Shown in pieces: positions 1-5,432 of a DNA stretch of 5,854 nt. Made by a program: the position numbers and the translations under genes. Positions within the stretch are counted from its first letter, which is position 1. Every line of letters begins with the position of its first letter. Source of the DNA: Prevotella sp. CAG:1058 (GTDB taxonomy: Bacteria; Bacteroidota; Bacteroidia; Bacteroidales; Bacteroidaceae). The notes below the pieces were generated by a model that was given only the letters and a program-made list of their open reading frames with translations, did not search any database and was not told where the DNA came from. The DNA lies in the NCBI GenBank assembly GCA_000433175.1, contig HF986744.1, positions 29,579 to 35,432 of the forward strand. The letters are read 5' to 3'.

Positions 1-33
1 GATTTGTGTAATGGTGGCGTCGTTCGCTTTCAT
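1..33 (-). CDS. Possible 5' end of a downstream gene, cut by the window edge
   Basis: An ATG on the minus strand (complement of 31-33) opens a frame of 11 codons, MKANDATITQI, that has no stop before the left edge. It begins 13 bases after the stop codon of the GHL10 hydrolase gene on the same strand. That spacing would suit a second gene of the same operon, and no terminator hairpin lies between them. Eleven residues are too few to identify a family or to show that the frame is real. It may equally be chance. Confidence 0.35.
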   Translation of the reverse strand, partial: MKANDATITQI

Positions 34-46
34 AGTATGTATGGCT

Positions 47-1570
47 TTAGTATTTTATTGTTTTTTTCTGCGGTTTACTCTCGTTGCTCATACGGTCGAA
101 GGCCGTTATGGCATATTGCACCTTGGTTCCCGGCAGGATGTCCTTTCTCGGTATCTCGTAGAACTCGTCAGTGGTTACGGCGACTATCTTCGACGGGTCG
201 TTGATGTCCACTTTCTCGTTTCTCGCAAATTTGTACACAGCATATTTTACCGCCTTGCTCTTCCAGTTGCTGCCTTTCGGGGCTTTCCAGAACAGTACGA
301 GCTTGTCGCCCATGTCTATCAGTTTTACCTTCCTTACCTTCTTGGGCGCTTTGCCGTCGATGTAAGGCATCACCGGCGCAAACGCCGGATGCTTCCAGTA
401 CACTTTTTCCAACAGCGAGCCATAGTTGCCTACGTTGTCGACAACAGCCTTGGCATACCACAGCACGGTGCCGTTTACGTTCCTCATTTGGTCGTGCAGC
501 CTGCGCTTGGCCGGCAGCTGGTTTATGTTCCTGTTGTTCAGGTCGGGGTATTTAGCCGTACGCTCAACGTCCTCGCCGATGTACAGGTGGCGCTTGCCGG
601 CATACTTGTCCCACCACTTTATGAGCGTCTCGTAGTCGGCGGCCTTGTGTCCTATCTGCCAGTAGATTTGCGGCACGCAGTAGTCCACCCACCCGTTGTT
701 GACCCACATCAGCACGTCGGCGTACAGGTCGTCGTAGTTTTGCAGGCCGTTGGTGGCGCTGCCTATTACCGGGTCGCTTTTCTTGTTCCTGTAAATGCCG
801 AACGGCGACACGCCGAACTTGACCCAGGGCTTTATCTTGTGTATCGTCTCGTGCAGTTGTTTCATGAACATGTTGACGTTGTAGCGTCGCCAGTCGCCGC
901 GGTCTTTAATGCCATTGTTGTATGCCTCGAACTCTTTGTCGTCAGGGATGCTCTGTCCTGGAGCGGGGTAGGGGTAGAAGTAATCGTCTATGTGTAGTCC
1001 GTCGACGTCGTATCGTGACACGATGTCGGCCACGACCATACATATATAATCGCGGTTTTCAGGTATTCCGGGGTTAAGTATCAGCTGTCCGTCATACGGG
1101 AACACTGCCTCGGGATGCTGTATGGCAATGTGGTTTCTCGACAGCGCCGTGGTCGTCTTCGTCTTCGCACGGTACGGGTTAATCCATGCGTGGAGCTCCA
1201 TGCCGCGCTTATGGCACTGCTCTATCATCCATGCCAGCGGGTCCCAGTACGGCGCTGGGGCCTGCCCCTGCCTGCCTGTAAGGAAACGGCTCCACGGTTC
1301 CAGTTCGCTTTCATACAATGCGTCACACTCAGGCCTTACCTGGAATATGATGGCGTTAACGCCGTATTGCTTCAACTTGTCGAGCTGGTAGGTGAGCGTA
1401 GCTTGCATTTTTTGAGTGCCCATGCCGAGGAACTGGCCGTTTACACACTGAATCCAAGCTCCCCTGAATTCGCGTTTGGGGAAATTGTCTGAATAAGCTG
1501 TTATACTTTGAAACAAAAGTACACAGATTGTAAAAAATAGTTTCGTCAAACGTGATTTATACTTTTCCAT
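47..1570 (-). CDS. Secreted GHL10-type family 10 glycosylhydrolase (DUF187), possible peptidoglycan glycan-strand hydrolase
   Basis: This 507-residue protein shows the landmarks of the GHL10 family. They are REFRGAWI (33-40), FQVRPECDALYES (76-88), HAWINPYR (127-134), DGLHIDDYFYPYP (190-202), GVSPFGIYR (253-261) and DYCVPQIYW (296-304), spaced as in a TIM barrel; the two Asp of HIDDY are likely active-site residues. Residues 1-27 form a signal peptide (K/R-rich start, hydrophobic core, probable cut after AYS). I see no lipobox, so the product should be periplasmic or secreted. Residues about 405-500 look like a fibronectin-III-type beta domain. E. coli DigH (YddW) of this family cleaves peptidoglycan strands stripped of stem peptides; the same role here is inference, and another polysaccharide is possible. 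The ATG is supported by the signal peptide. A TTG at codon 8 would also leave a signal peptide. Confidence 0.9.
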   Translation of the reverse strand: MEKYKSRLTKLFFTICVLLFQSITAYSDNFPKREFRGAWIQCVNGQFLGMGTQKMQATLTYQLDKLKQYGVNAIIFQVRPECDALYESELEPWSRFLTGRQGQAPAPYWDPLAWMIEQCHKRGMELHAWINPYRAKTKTTTALSRNHIAIQHPEAVFPYDGQLILNPGIPENRDYICMVVADIVSRYDVDGLHIDDYFYPYPAPGQSIPDDKEFEAYNNGIKDRGDWRRYNVNMFMKQLHETIHKIKPWVKFGVSPFGIYRNKKSDPVIGSATNGLQNYDDLYADVLMWVNNGWVDYCVPQIYWQIGHKAADYETLIKWWDKYAGKRHLYIGEDVERTAKYPDLNNRNINQLPAKRRLHDQMRNVNGTVLWYAKAVVDNVGNYGSLLEKVYWKHPAFAPVMPYIDGKAPKKVRKVKLIDMGDKLVLFWKAPKGSNWKSKAVKYAVYKFARNEKVDINDPSKIVAVTTDEFYEIPRKDILPGTKVQYAITAFDRMSNESKPQKKTIKY

Positions 1571-1574
1571 ACGC

Positions 1575-1606
1575 CAAAGTTACGACGTTTCGTGCATAAA
1601 AACAAA
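1575..1606 (-). promoter_or_regulatory. Bacteroidetes-type promoter of the GHL10 gene
   Basis: On the minus strand, TTTG (complement of 1603-1606) is followed after 20 bases by TAACTTTG (complement of 1575-1582). This matches the -33 TTTG and -7 TAnnTTTG elements of the Bacteroidetes primary sigma factor. The -7 element ends only four bases before the ATG, so transcription should start at or beside the start codon. A 6-bp inverted repeat (TTGATA, 10 bases, TATCAA; 1623-1644) lies 16 bases upstream of the -33 element and could be an operator. Confidence 0.6.
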
Positions 1607-1758
1607 TAATATCAGTAAAAATTTGATATGAAGGGAAGTATCAATCTGAAACTTACTTGCGTTTTATAGGTTATTGGGAACCGTTATCGTTAAGCAATGT
1701 TAAGATTTCTGCTTGTGTGGGCACACATCTTTGATGTCAAAATAAATCTTTAATTTTG

Positions 1759-1790
1759 TTTGGTTGTATAAAAAAAAGTGGCTATATTTG
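1759..1790 (+). promoter_or_regulatory. Orphan Bacteroidetes-type promoter reading towards the M48 gene terminator
   Basis: TTTG (1759-1762), 20 bases, then TATATTTG (1783-1790) match both elements of the Bacteroidetes promoter at the expected spacing. No plausible protein gene follows on the plus strand: the M48 protease gene from 2007 runs the other way, and the longest ATG frame before it that I noticed is a few codons. The expected transcript start is about 1795-1799. A second TAnnTTTG match (1751-1758) has a TTTG only 17 bases upstream and is a weaker alternative. Confidence 0.55.
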
Positions 1791-1796
1791 CAACTG

Positions 1797-1886
1797 TTAT
1801 CCTGAAAACAATCTTTTTACCTTAAAAAACTAATACCTATTGAAGATATAGAGCGGTTGCCTGTGAAGGCCATCGCTTTATTTTTT
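1797..1886 (+). ncRNA. Candidate small RNA of about 90 bases (perhaps extending to about 1950)
   Basis: This stretch lies between a good promoter (1759-1790) and a hairpin with a T-run (1848-1886) and has no convincing reading frame. The 5' half is A/U-rich and apparently unpaired (1801-1846); the 3' half is the terminator stem. A longer form is also possible, because 1805-1823 can pair with 1928-1948 (mostly Watson-Crick, some G-U, two mismatches, one 2-base bulge). That would close a structured RNA of about 150 bases holding the 1848-1881 hairpin and a stem of 1885-1890 with 1915-1920. I do not recognise the family. It does not show features I know of SRP RNA, tmRNA or RNase P RNA, and I cannot exclude a divergent 6S-like RNA. 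Confidence 0.45.
1848..1886 (+). terminator. Intrinsic terminator of the candidate small RNA
   Basis: Bases 1848-1861 pair with 1868-1881 with one internal mismatch and two G-U pairs; the core is GCGG..GCC against GGC..CGC. The loop is the six bases TGTGAA. Six T residues (1881-1886) follow the stem directly. This is the normal form of a Rho-independent terminator on the plus strand. There is no T-run on the other side, so it should not work in reverse. Confidence 0.55.
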
Positions 1887-1949
1887 GCCATATAGCCGAC
1901 CCTGGCTTGCTTTGTGGTAATGACAGGGAGGCGGAAATATTGAATTTTA

Positions 1950-1993
1950 TTAAAACAAACCGGGCCGCAAACATGTGTCATGTTGCGGCCCGG
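1950..1993 (-). terminator. Terminator of the lemA-M48 protease operon
   Basis: A GC-rich inverted repeat of 15 bp (1960-1975 with 1979-1993, one bulged A, loop of 3) begins 13 bases downstream of the protease stop codon on the minus strand. A T-rich tract, the complement of 1950-1959, follows. On the plus strand the stem is followed by ATATATT without a T-run, so it is mainly a minus-strand terminator. It could still form the 3' stem of a read-through transcript from the orphan promoter. Confidence 0.7.
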
Positions 1994-2006
1994 ATATATT
2001 CAGGTA

Positions 2007-3020
2007 TCAGAATTGTTCAAGTATCTCTATTCTCTTCCTTGTGTCTGGGTGCGTGCTGAACAGCGAGCTGAAGAAGTTCATCATGCCTGGTGCGAAATGC
2101 TGCGGATGGATGATGAACAGCTGCGCTATGTCGTCGCGCTTGACGTTGTCAAGGCCGGGGTCGCCCGAAATTTTGCGCAACGCCGATGCCAGTGCCAGCG
2201 GGTTGCCGCACAGTTCGGCGCCACCTGCATCGGCCATGTACTCGCGTTTACGCGATATTGCAAAGCGCGTGAGCAGCGTGAACAGGTAAGCTATGGCGCA
2301 ACACAAGGCTCCTATTACGAAAACGGCAATCATTGAAATACCGTTTCCGCGGTTATCCTCGTCGTCGTTGCTGCGGCTGCTCATGCCGCCGAACCAGAAA
2401 GCGTTGTACATCATCTGTACCACGATGCTCATTATCGTTGAAACTATGCCGACGAAAATTACACTTGTAATCAGCAGACGTGTGTCGTGGTTGCGTATGT
2501 GCGTAAGCTCGTGGCCTATCACTCCTGCCAGCTCGTCGTCGTTCAGGCGGTTTATTATGCCTGTGGTCAGTGTTACGGTATAGCTCTTCTTGTCTATTCC
2601 GCTGGCGAAGGCATTGAGCTGCGGGTCGTCTACGATATTGATTTTAGGCATGTCCATGTTGCAGGCTATGCACAGGTTTTCGACGATGTTGTATATCTTA
2701 GGGTTCTCCTTGCGCGTGACGGGGCGAGCCCCGGTGGCAGCGCGCACCATTGCCGTGTTCGAGAAATATGCTATTGCGAACCAGATGCCGACACCGCCTA
2801 TTACCCAGGGCAGGGCGTTCATGAAGTAATAGTTGACCGTGGCGGAGTCGAGATGGCGTACTATGTTGCCGTACTGGTCGTAATAGCCGTTGCCGAGGTA
2901 GTTTACCAATGCCAGGAACACCCATACCATGCCGAGTATGATTACTGGAAACAGGAGCAGCAACATGGTCGTAAGCATGTTGTTACGCCTTATTTGGGTG
3001 TGCATTCCTACATATCTCAT
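2007..3020 (-). CDS. htpX: HtpX-like M48 family membrane zinc metalloprotease
   Basis: This 337-residue inner-membrane protease should degrade misfolded membrane proteins, as E. coli HtpX does. The zinc motif HELTH is at 170-174 (His170 and His174 ligands, Glu171 catalytic). The third ligand is probably Glu260 in KREYMAD. Membrane segments lie near residues 15-41, 68-88, 182-202 and 228-252, which is the HtpX layout of two helices before the zinc site and two after it. The C-terminal THPDTRKRIEIL is typical of M48 proteases. The start 13 bases after the lemA stop gives the usual N-terminus (YVGxxTQIRRNN), with a weak GAGAG about 8 bases upstream. M6 and M15 are less likely starts. The two genes form an operon read from lemA. 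The HtpX name rests on topology and motifs; the substrate is not known. Confidence 0.92.
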   Translation of the reverse strand: MRYVGMHTQIRRNNMLTTMLLLLFPVIILGMVWVFLALVNYLGNGYYDQYGNIVRHLDSATVNYYFMNALPWVIGGVGIWFAIAYFSNTAMVRAATGARPVTRKENPKIYNIVENLCIACNMDMPKINIVDDPQLNAFASGIDKKSYTVTLTTGIINRLNDDELAGVIGHELTHIRNHDTRLLITSVIFVGIVSTIMSIVVQMMYNAFWFGGMSSRSNDDEDNRGNGISMIAVFVIGALCCAIAYLFTLLTRFAISRKREYMADAGGAELCGNPLALASALRKISGDPGLDNVKRDDIAQLFIIHPQHFAPGMMNFFSSLFSTHPDTRKRIEILEQF

Positions 3021-3033
3021 AATCAGCTCTCAG

Positions 3034-3597
3034 TTAGAATTTTATTTCAGGGGCCTTGTCGTATGTTGCGCGTTCTTCCTGTGGAACCTCGAACATGGGC
3101 TCTTTGCCGAACTTGAACATCTTGGCGAATATGTTTGAAGGGAACGTCTCGACGGCATTGTTAAGCTCGCGTGTCGTGGAGTTGAAGAAACGGCGTGCTG
3201 CGGCCAGCTTGTTCTCAAGGTCTGACAGTTCGGTCTGCAGGTGCATGAAGTTTTGGTTGGCCTTGAGGTCAGGATAAGCCTCGAGCGATACTTTCAGACC
3301 CGCCAAAGCGCTTGTCAGAGCGTTTTCAGCATTAATCTTGTCGTTGATGCCGGTTGCCCCCATAGCGGCGGTACGTGCCTCGGTTACACGTTGCAGCACT
3401 TCACGCTCGTGTGTGGCATATCCTTTTACTGTGGATACAAGCTGCGGAACGAGGTCGTGGCGCTGCTTTAGCTGCACGTCGATGTTCGCGAAAGCGTTTT
3501 CGCGGTTGTTCCTGAGTTTTACCAGGTTGTTGTACAGGCTTACTCCCCATATTACGAGTAGCACAACAATTACTAAAATAATGATTCCTGTTGTCAT
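3034..3597 (-). CDS. lemA: LemA family membrane protein
   Basis: This 187-residue protein has one N-terminal membrane helix (about residues 4-22) followed by the all-helical LemA domain. Recognisable signatures are YNNLVKLRNN, ENAFANIDVQLKQRHDLVPQLV, the YPDLKANQNF segment, and the ARRFFNSTTRELNNAVETFPSN block near residues 134-156. Orientation should be a short N-terminus outside or in the membrane with the helical bundle in one compartment; the biochemical role of LemA is not established. LemA genes are often found beside an HtpX-type or other membrane protease, as here (13 bases apart, same strand), which suggests joint work in envelope quality control. Length and start agree with the family. 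Confidence 0.94.
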   Translation of the reverse strand: MTTGIIILVIVVLLVIWGVSLYNNLVKLRNNRENAFANIDVQLKQRHDLVPQLVSTVKGYATHEREVLQRVTEARTAAMGATGINDKINAENALTSALAGLKVSLEAYPDLKANQNFMHLQTELSDLENKLAAARRFFNSTTRELNNAVETFPSNIFAKMFKFGKEPMFEVPQEERATYDKAPEIKF

Positions 3598-3633
3598 GTT
3601 GATAATGTTTTAACGTTTTAGTTATTTCTTGTG

Positions 3634-3641
3634 CAAAGATA
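3634..3641 (-). promoter_or_regulatory. Probable -7 element of the lemA-M48 protease operon
   Basis: TATCTTTG on the minus strand (complement of 3634-3641) matches TAnnTTTG and would start transcription about 30 bases before the lemA ATG. At the expected distance upstream there is no TTTG or TTG, so the -33 element is degenerate or an activator is needed. This is the only good -7 match that I noticed in the gap 3598-3836. Confidence 0.45.
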
Positions 3642-3765
3642 ATGCCACGGCTTTGAATGTCAGCCTGTTGTTAGGAAATTATTTCAATCTTTTTAATTTT
3701 TATTCTTTTATGTCATTTAAAGAAGTGTTACTTTTATCCTTTTCACATGCAGGCATTGTGTATAT

Positions 3766-3818
3766 AAAAAAAACAGACAAGCTGTCGATGTCTTCGATGA
3801 CGTACGAATGCTTGTCTG
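3766..3818 (-). terminator. Intrinsic terminator of the transglycosylase gene
   Basis: CAGACAAGC (3774-3782) and GCTTGTCTG (3810-3818) form a perfect 9-bp stem. On the minus strand the stem is followed at once by eight T residues (complement of 3766-3773). It begins 18 bases after the transglycosylase stop codon. The loop of 27 bases is long and may hold a short inner stem (GTC at 3784-3786 with GAC at 3799-3801). Confidence 0.75.
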
Positions 3819-3836
3819 CTTGTTGTTCTTACTGCC

Positions 3837-4268
3837 TTATTTAAGCAGTTTCATTACCTTGTTATAATACTTTTGCGTACCTCGCACGCTGTATTTCGGT
3901 CCGCCGTTCCATGAGCGTATGGCTTTTTCCACGTTGTTTTGCGGATTATACTGTGACTGTATCAATATGAACATCTCTTTCGATTTTGCCACGTTGAAGC
4001 GGTCGGACAGTTTAAATCTTTTCTTGCTTTTCAGCTTTTTCAGAATGTTGTTGCACTCTTTTACCAATATCGGTGTTATCTGCATTGCGCCGCACGAGTT
4101 TCCGCTTACAGCTCTCGGGTCGCCTTCGCTTTCAACTTCGATTATTGCGTCCATCACCGGATTCCAATCGAATGTGGAGCTTCTTGCCCCGTTTACATCG
4201 GCATAAGCGTATGAGCTAGCCGTGAAAATAAATAATAATACTAATACTCTTTTTAATATTCTATCCAT
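3837..4268 (-). CDS. Small secreted lytic transglycosylase (SLT domain)
   Basis: This 143-residue protein has a signal peptide (1-23, cut likely after AYA) and then only an SLT-type transglycosylase domain. The family motifs appear in order: the catalytic Glu46 in VESEGDP (45-51), GAMQI (60-64) corresponding to GLMQ, RSWNGGP (118-124) corresponding to the A-Y-N-G-G/A-P motif, and YYNKVMKLL near the end. Such enzymes cut the MurNAc-GlcNAc bond of peptidoglycan and leave a 1,6-anhydro end. There is no lipobox and no cell-wall binding domain, so a soluble periplasmic enzyme is expected. The domain is short for the family, with about 115 residues after the signal peptide. The gene has its own promoter (4434-4465), a long leader and a terminator (3766-3818), so it appears to be a single-gene unit. 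Confidence 0.85.
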   Translation of the reverse strand: MDRILKRVLVLLFIFTASSYAYADVNGARSSTFDWNPVMDAIIEVESEGDPRAVSGNSCGAMQITPILVKECNNILKKLKSKKRFKLSDRFNVAKSKEMFILIQSQYNPQNNVEKAIRSWNGGPKYSVRGTQKYYNKVMKLLK

Positions 4269-4428
4269 AAAATGTTGTTTATGGCACCTGAACGTTGACT
4301 GTTGATGATGTTCGCGACGCGAGGTTTATGCTTGGGAATAAATGCCAAACCTGGTCTGGATGCCTGTTAAACCTAGTCGAATAGTGGCTTTCAAAACAAA
4401 CGAAGATTCACTATTCTAATCTTTTTAC
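4269..4428 (-). promoter_or_regulatory. Long structured 5' leader of the transglycosylase gene
   Basis: The promoter at 4434-4465 places about 160 transcribed bases before the ATG, much longer than the roughly 30-45 bases seen for lemA and the barrel gene. The leader holds no ATG. GAATAGTG (4379-4386) and CACTATTC (4409-4416) form a perfect 8-bp stem near the 5' end. Two imperfect direct repeats follow (4341-4356 and 4360-4378), each containing AAACCT on the plus strand. Either can pair with AGGTTT (4322-4327), nearer the gene. I do not recognise a known riboswitch, and the function is inference. Confidence 0.35.
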
Positions 4429-4433
4429 CGCTG

Positions 4434-4465
4434 CAAAGGTACGAAAAAAATGCGTACAGACCAAG
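4434..4465 (-). promoter_or_regulatory. Bacteroidetes-type promoter of the transglycosylase gene
   Basis: On the minus strand, CTTG (complement of 4462-4465, three of four bases of TTTG) is followed after 20 bases by TACCTTTG (complement of 4434-4441), a full match to TAnnTTTG. The transcript should begin near 4427-4430. Confidence 0.6.
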
Positions 4466-4507
4466 CTTTTTTCTGATTTTTGAACATTTTAAGAATGTGT
4501 AATATTT

Positions 4508-4690
4508 TTATATTTCATTGATTTTCAGTTGGTTATATGCTGTTTTGATGTAAAGATAATTGAAATATCCAGTGCGCGTGAGATCAGCAGAAATGAGCTG
4601 TCTTAGCAGTTTTGCTTCTTTCCCACAGCTGATTTTGCCGTCTTTATTGTGGTCTGATTTTGCATTACAAGCATGTATTACAGATTGCAA
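4508..4690 (-). CDS. Doubtful small ORF with an EF-hand/dockerin-like loop, or a gene remnant
   Basis: A 60-codon minus-strand frame contains DHNKDGKIS, which fits the first nine positions of a calcium-binding EF-hand or dockerin loop (D-x-N-x-D-G-x-I-S). The acidic residue expected at position 12 is Lys, with Glu one place later. A helix-like KEAKLLRQLISADL follows. The frame has no ATG: it could start only at a TTG (complement of 4688-4690), and an in-frame stop lies about 20 bases upstream. No signal peptide and no Bacteroidetes promoter is visible on this strand upstream. It may be a very small protein with an unusual start, the 3' remnant of a larger calcium-binding protein, or chance. 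Confidence 0.3.
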   Translation of the reverse strand: MQSVIHACNAKSDHNKDGKISCGKEAKLLRQLISADLTRTGYFNYLYIKTAYNQLKINEI

Positions 4691-4727
4691 TGGTTGTGCC
4701 TTATAACATTAAAAATATTCAATAAAA

Positions 4728-4759
4728 TTTGGATGTTCAGAATTAAATTCATATTTTTG
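4728..4759 (+). promoter_or_regulatory. Bacteroidetes-type promoter of the outer-membrane barrel gene
   Basis: TTTG (4728-4731), 20 bases, then TATTTTTG (4752-4759) match both promoter elements. The transcript should start near 4764-4767, giving a leader of about 43 bases before the ATG at 4808. The -7 element is the left arm of a palindrome: TATTTTT, GCG, AAAAATA (4752-4768). Confidence 0.65.
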
Positions 4760-4807
4760 CGAAAAATACTTTTTTAAATTATTTATTAACCTCAATTAAT
4801 TTGTATT

Positions 4808-5329
4808 ATGAAGAAGATTTTGTTGATGGCGCTTTTCGCAATAGTTGCGGTAGGCGCAAGTGCTCAGAGGAATATTTCTATTTGGTGGGGCGGCAATGTT
4901 GCGAATATTACCGACGCTGATTCGGAGTTCAAGGCATTGAACATTGGTGTGACTTATACGGCACCGATTGACGATACGTTCGATTGGTCGGCAGGTGTAA
5001 GCTATGCAAGCAAGGGCTGCGACGGCTGGGACCCGGGTTTCATACAACTTGAAGGAAACGGAGCTTGGAACTTCGTGAAGGGTTCCGAGGCTAATGTCGG
5101 TTTGTTCACAGGACCTTATCTGGCTTTCATGGTTGCCAAGGATAATGAGGTAAGAGACGTTGAAGTATTTGAAACAAACACTGTAGACGTAGGTTGGCAG
5201 GCTGGTTTGACCGCAGGCTGGAAGTTCTTGTCGTTCAAACTTGGTTATGAATTCGGCTTCTGCAACATGATGAAGGACATTGACAGCAAGGCTGGAGACT
5301 TCTTCTTCAGGGTAGGTTTCAGGTTCTGA
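4808..5329 (+). CDS. Small outer-membrane beta-barrel protein (porin family / OMP_b-brl type)
   Basis: This 173-residue protein begins with a clear signal peptide (1-19, MKKILLMALFAIVAVGASA, cut before Gln20). The mature 154 residues alternate polar and hydrophobic positions and are rich in Gly and aromatic residues, for example NIGVTY, DWSAGVSYAS, NVGLFTGPYLAF, DVGWQAGLTAGWKF and FKLGYEFG. The chain ends in FFFRVGFRF; a C-terminal Phe is the usual assembly signal for outer-membrane barrels. The length fits about eight strands, as in OmpX or OmpA barrels, and the pattern is that of the small Bacteroidetes barrels annotated as porin family or PorT-like. It has no OmpA peptidoglycan-binding domain. 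Its specific role cannot be told from the sequence. It has its own promoter and terminator and reads alone on the plus strand. Confidence 0.85.
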   Translation: MKKILLMALFAIVAVGASAQRNISIWWGGNVANITDADSEFKALNIGVTYTAPIDDTFDWSAGVSYASKGCDGWDPGFIQLEGNGAWNFVKGSEANVGLFTGPYLAFMVAKDNEVRDVEVFETNTVDVGWQAGLTAGWKFLSFKLGYEFGFCNMMKDIDSKAGDFFFRVGFRF

Positions 5330-5344
5330 TTTTGATTACAAATA

Positions 5345-5410
5345 AAAAAGTTAAGAATCCGGTTGATTGGGAATGCCTGATAACCGGATTCTTAACTTTT
5401 TGTTTTTATT
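5345..5410. terminator. Bidirectional intrinsic terminator between convergent genes
   Basis: A perfect 20-bp inverted repeat (5345-5364 with 5382-5401, loop of 17) contains TTAAGAATCCGGTT and its complement, flanked by A-runs on the left and T-runs on the right. On the plus strand it starts 16 bases after the barrel stop codon and ends in TTTTTGTTTTTATT. On the minus strand it lies 31 bases after the LytTR stop codon and ends in CTTTTTTATT. It should therefore stop transcription of both genes. Confidence 0.88.
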
Positions 5411-5432
5411 GTTTCCCGGGGTTTTAATCAGT

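Noticed and set aside
11..997. Long plus-strand open frame (328 codons) opposite the GHL10 gene
   Set aside because: The GHL10 frame has a signal peptide and ordered family motifs; the antisense product has no recognisable domain, and such shadow frames are common opposite GC-rich codons.
1714..1737. Overlapping inverted repeats TGTGTG-GG-CACACA and ACATC-TTT-GATGT
   Set aside because: They overlap each other, are short, have no T-run and sit at no meaningful distance from a promoter element. I treat them as probable chance, though an operator is not excluded.
2487..3116. Plus-strand frame of 209 codons opposite the M48 protease and the lemA end
   Set aside because: It spans two well-identified minus-strand genes and their junction and has no family motif or promoter.
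3629..3844. Plus-strand frame of 71 codons between lemA and the transglycosylase gene
   Set aside because: It runs through the transglycosylase terminator and the lemA promoter region, has no promoter and its product has no recognisable feature. The gap 3598-3836 otherwise shows only the lemA -7 element and the terminator.
4484..4498. Small inverted repeat ACATT-N5-AATGT just upstream of the transglycosylase promoter
   Set aside because: The stem is only 5 bp and AT-only except for one pair, so it is too weak to call as a terminator.
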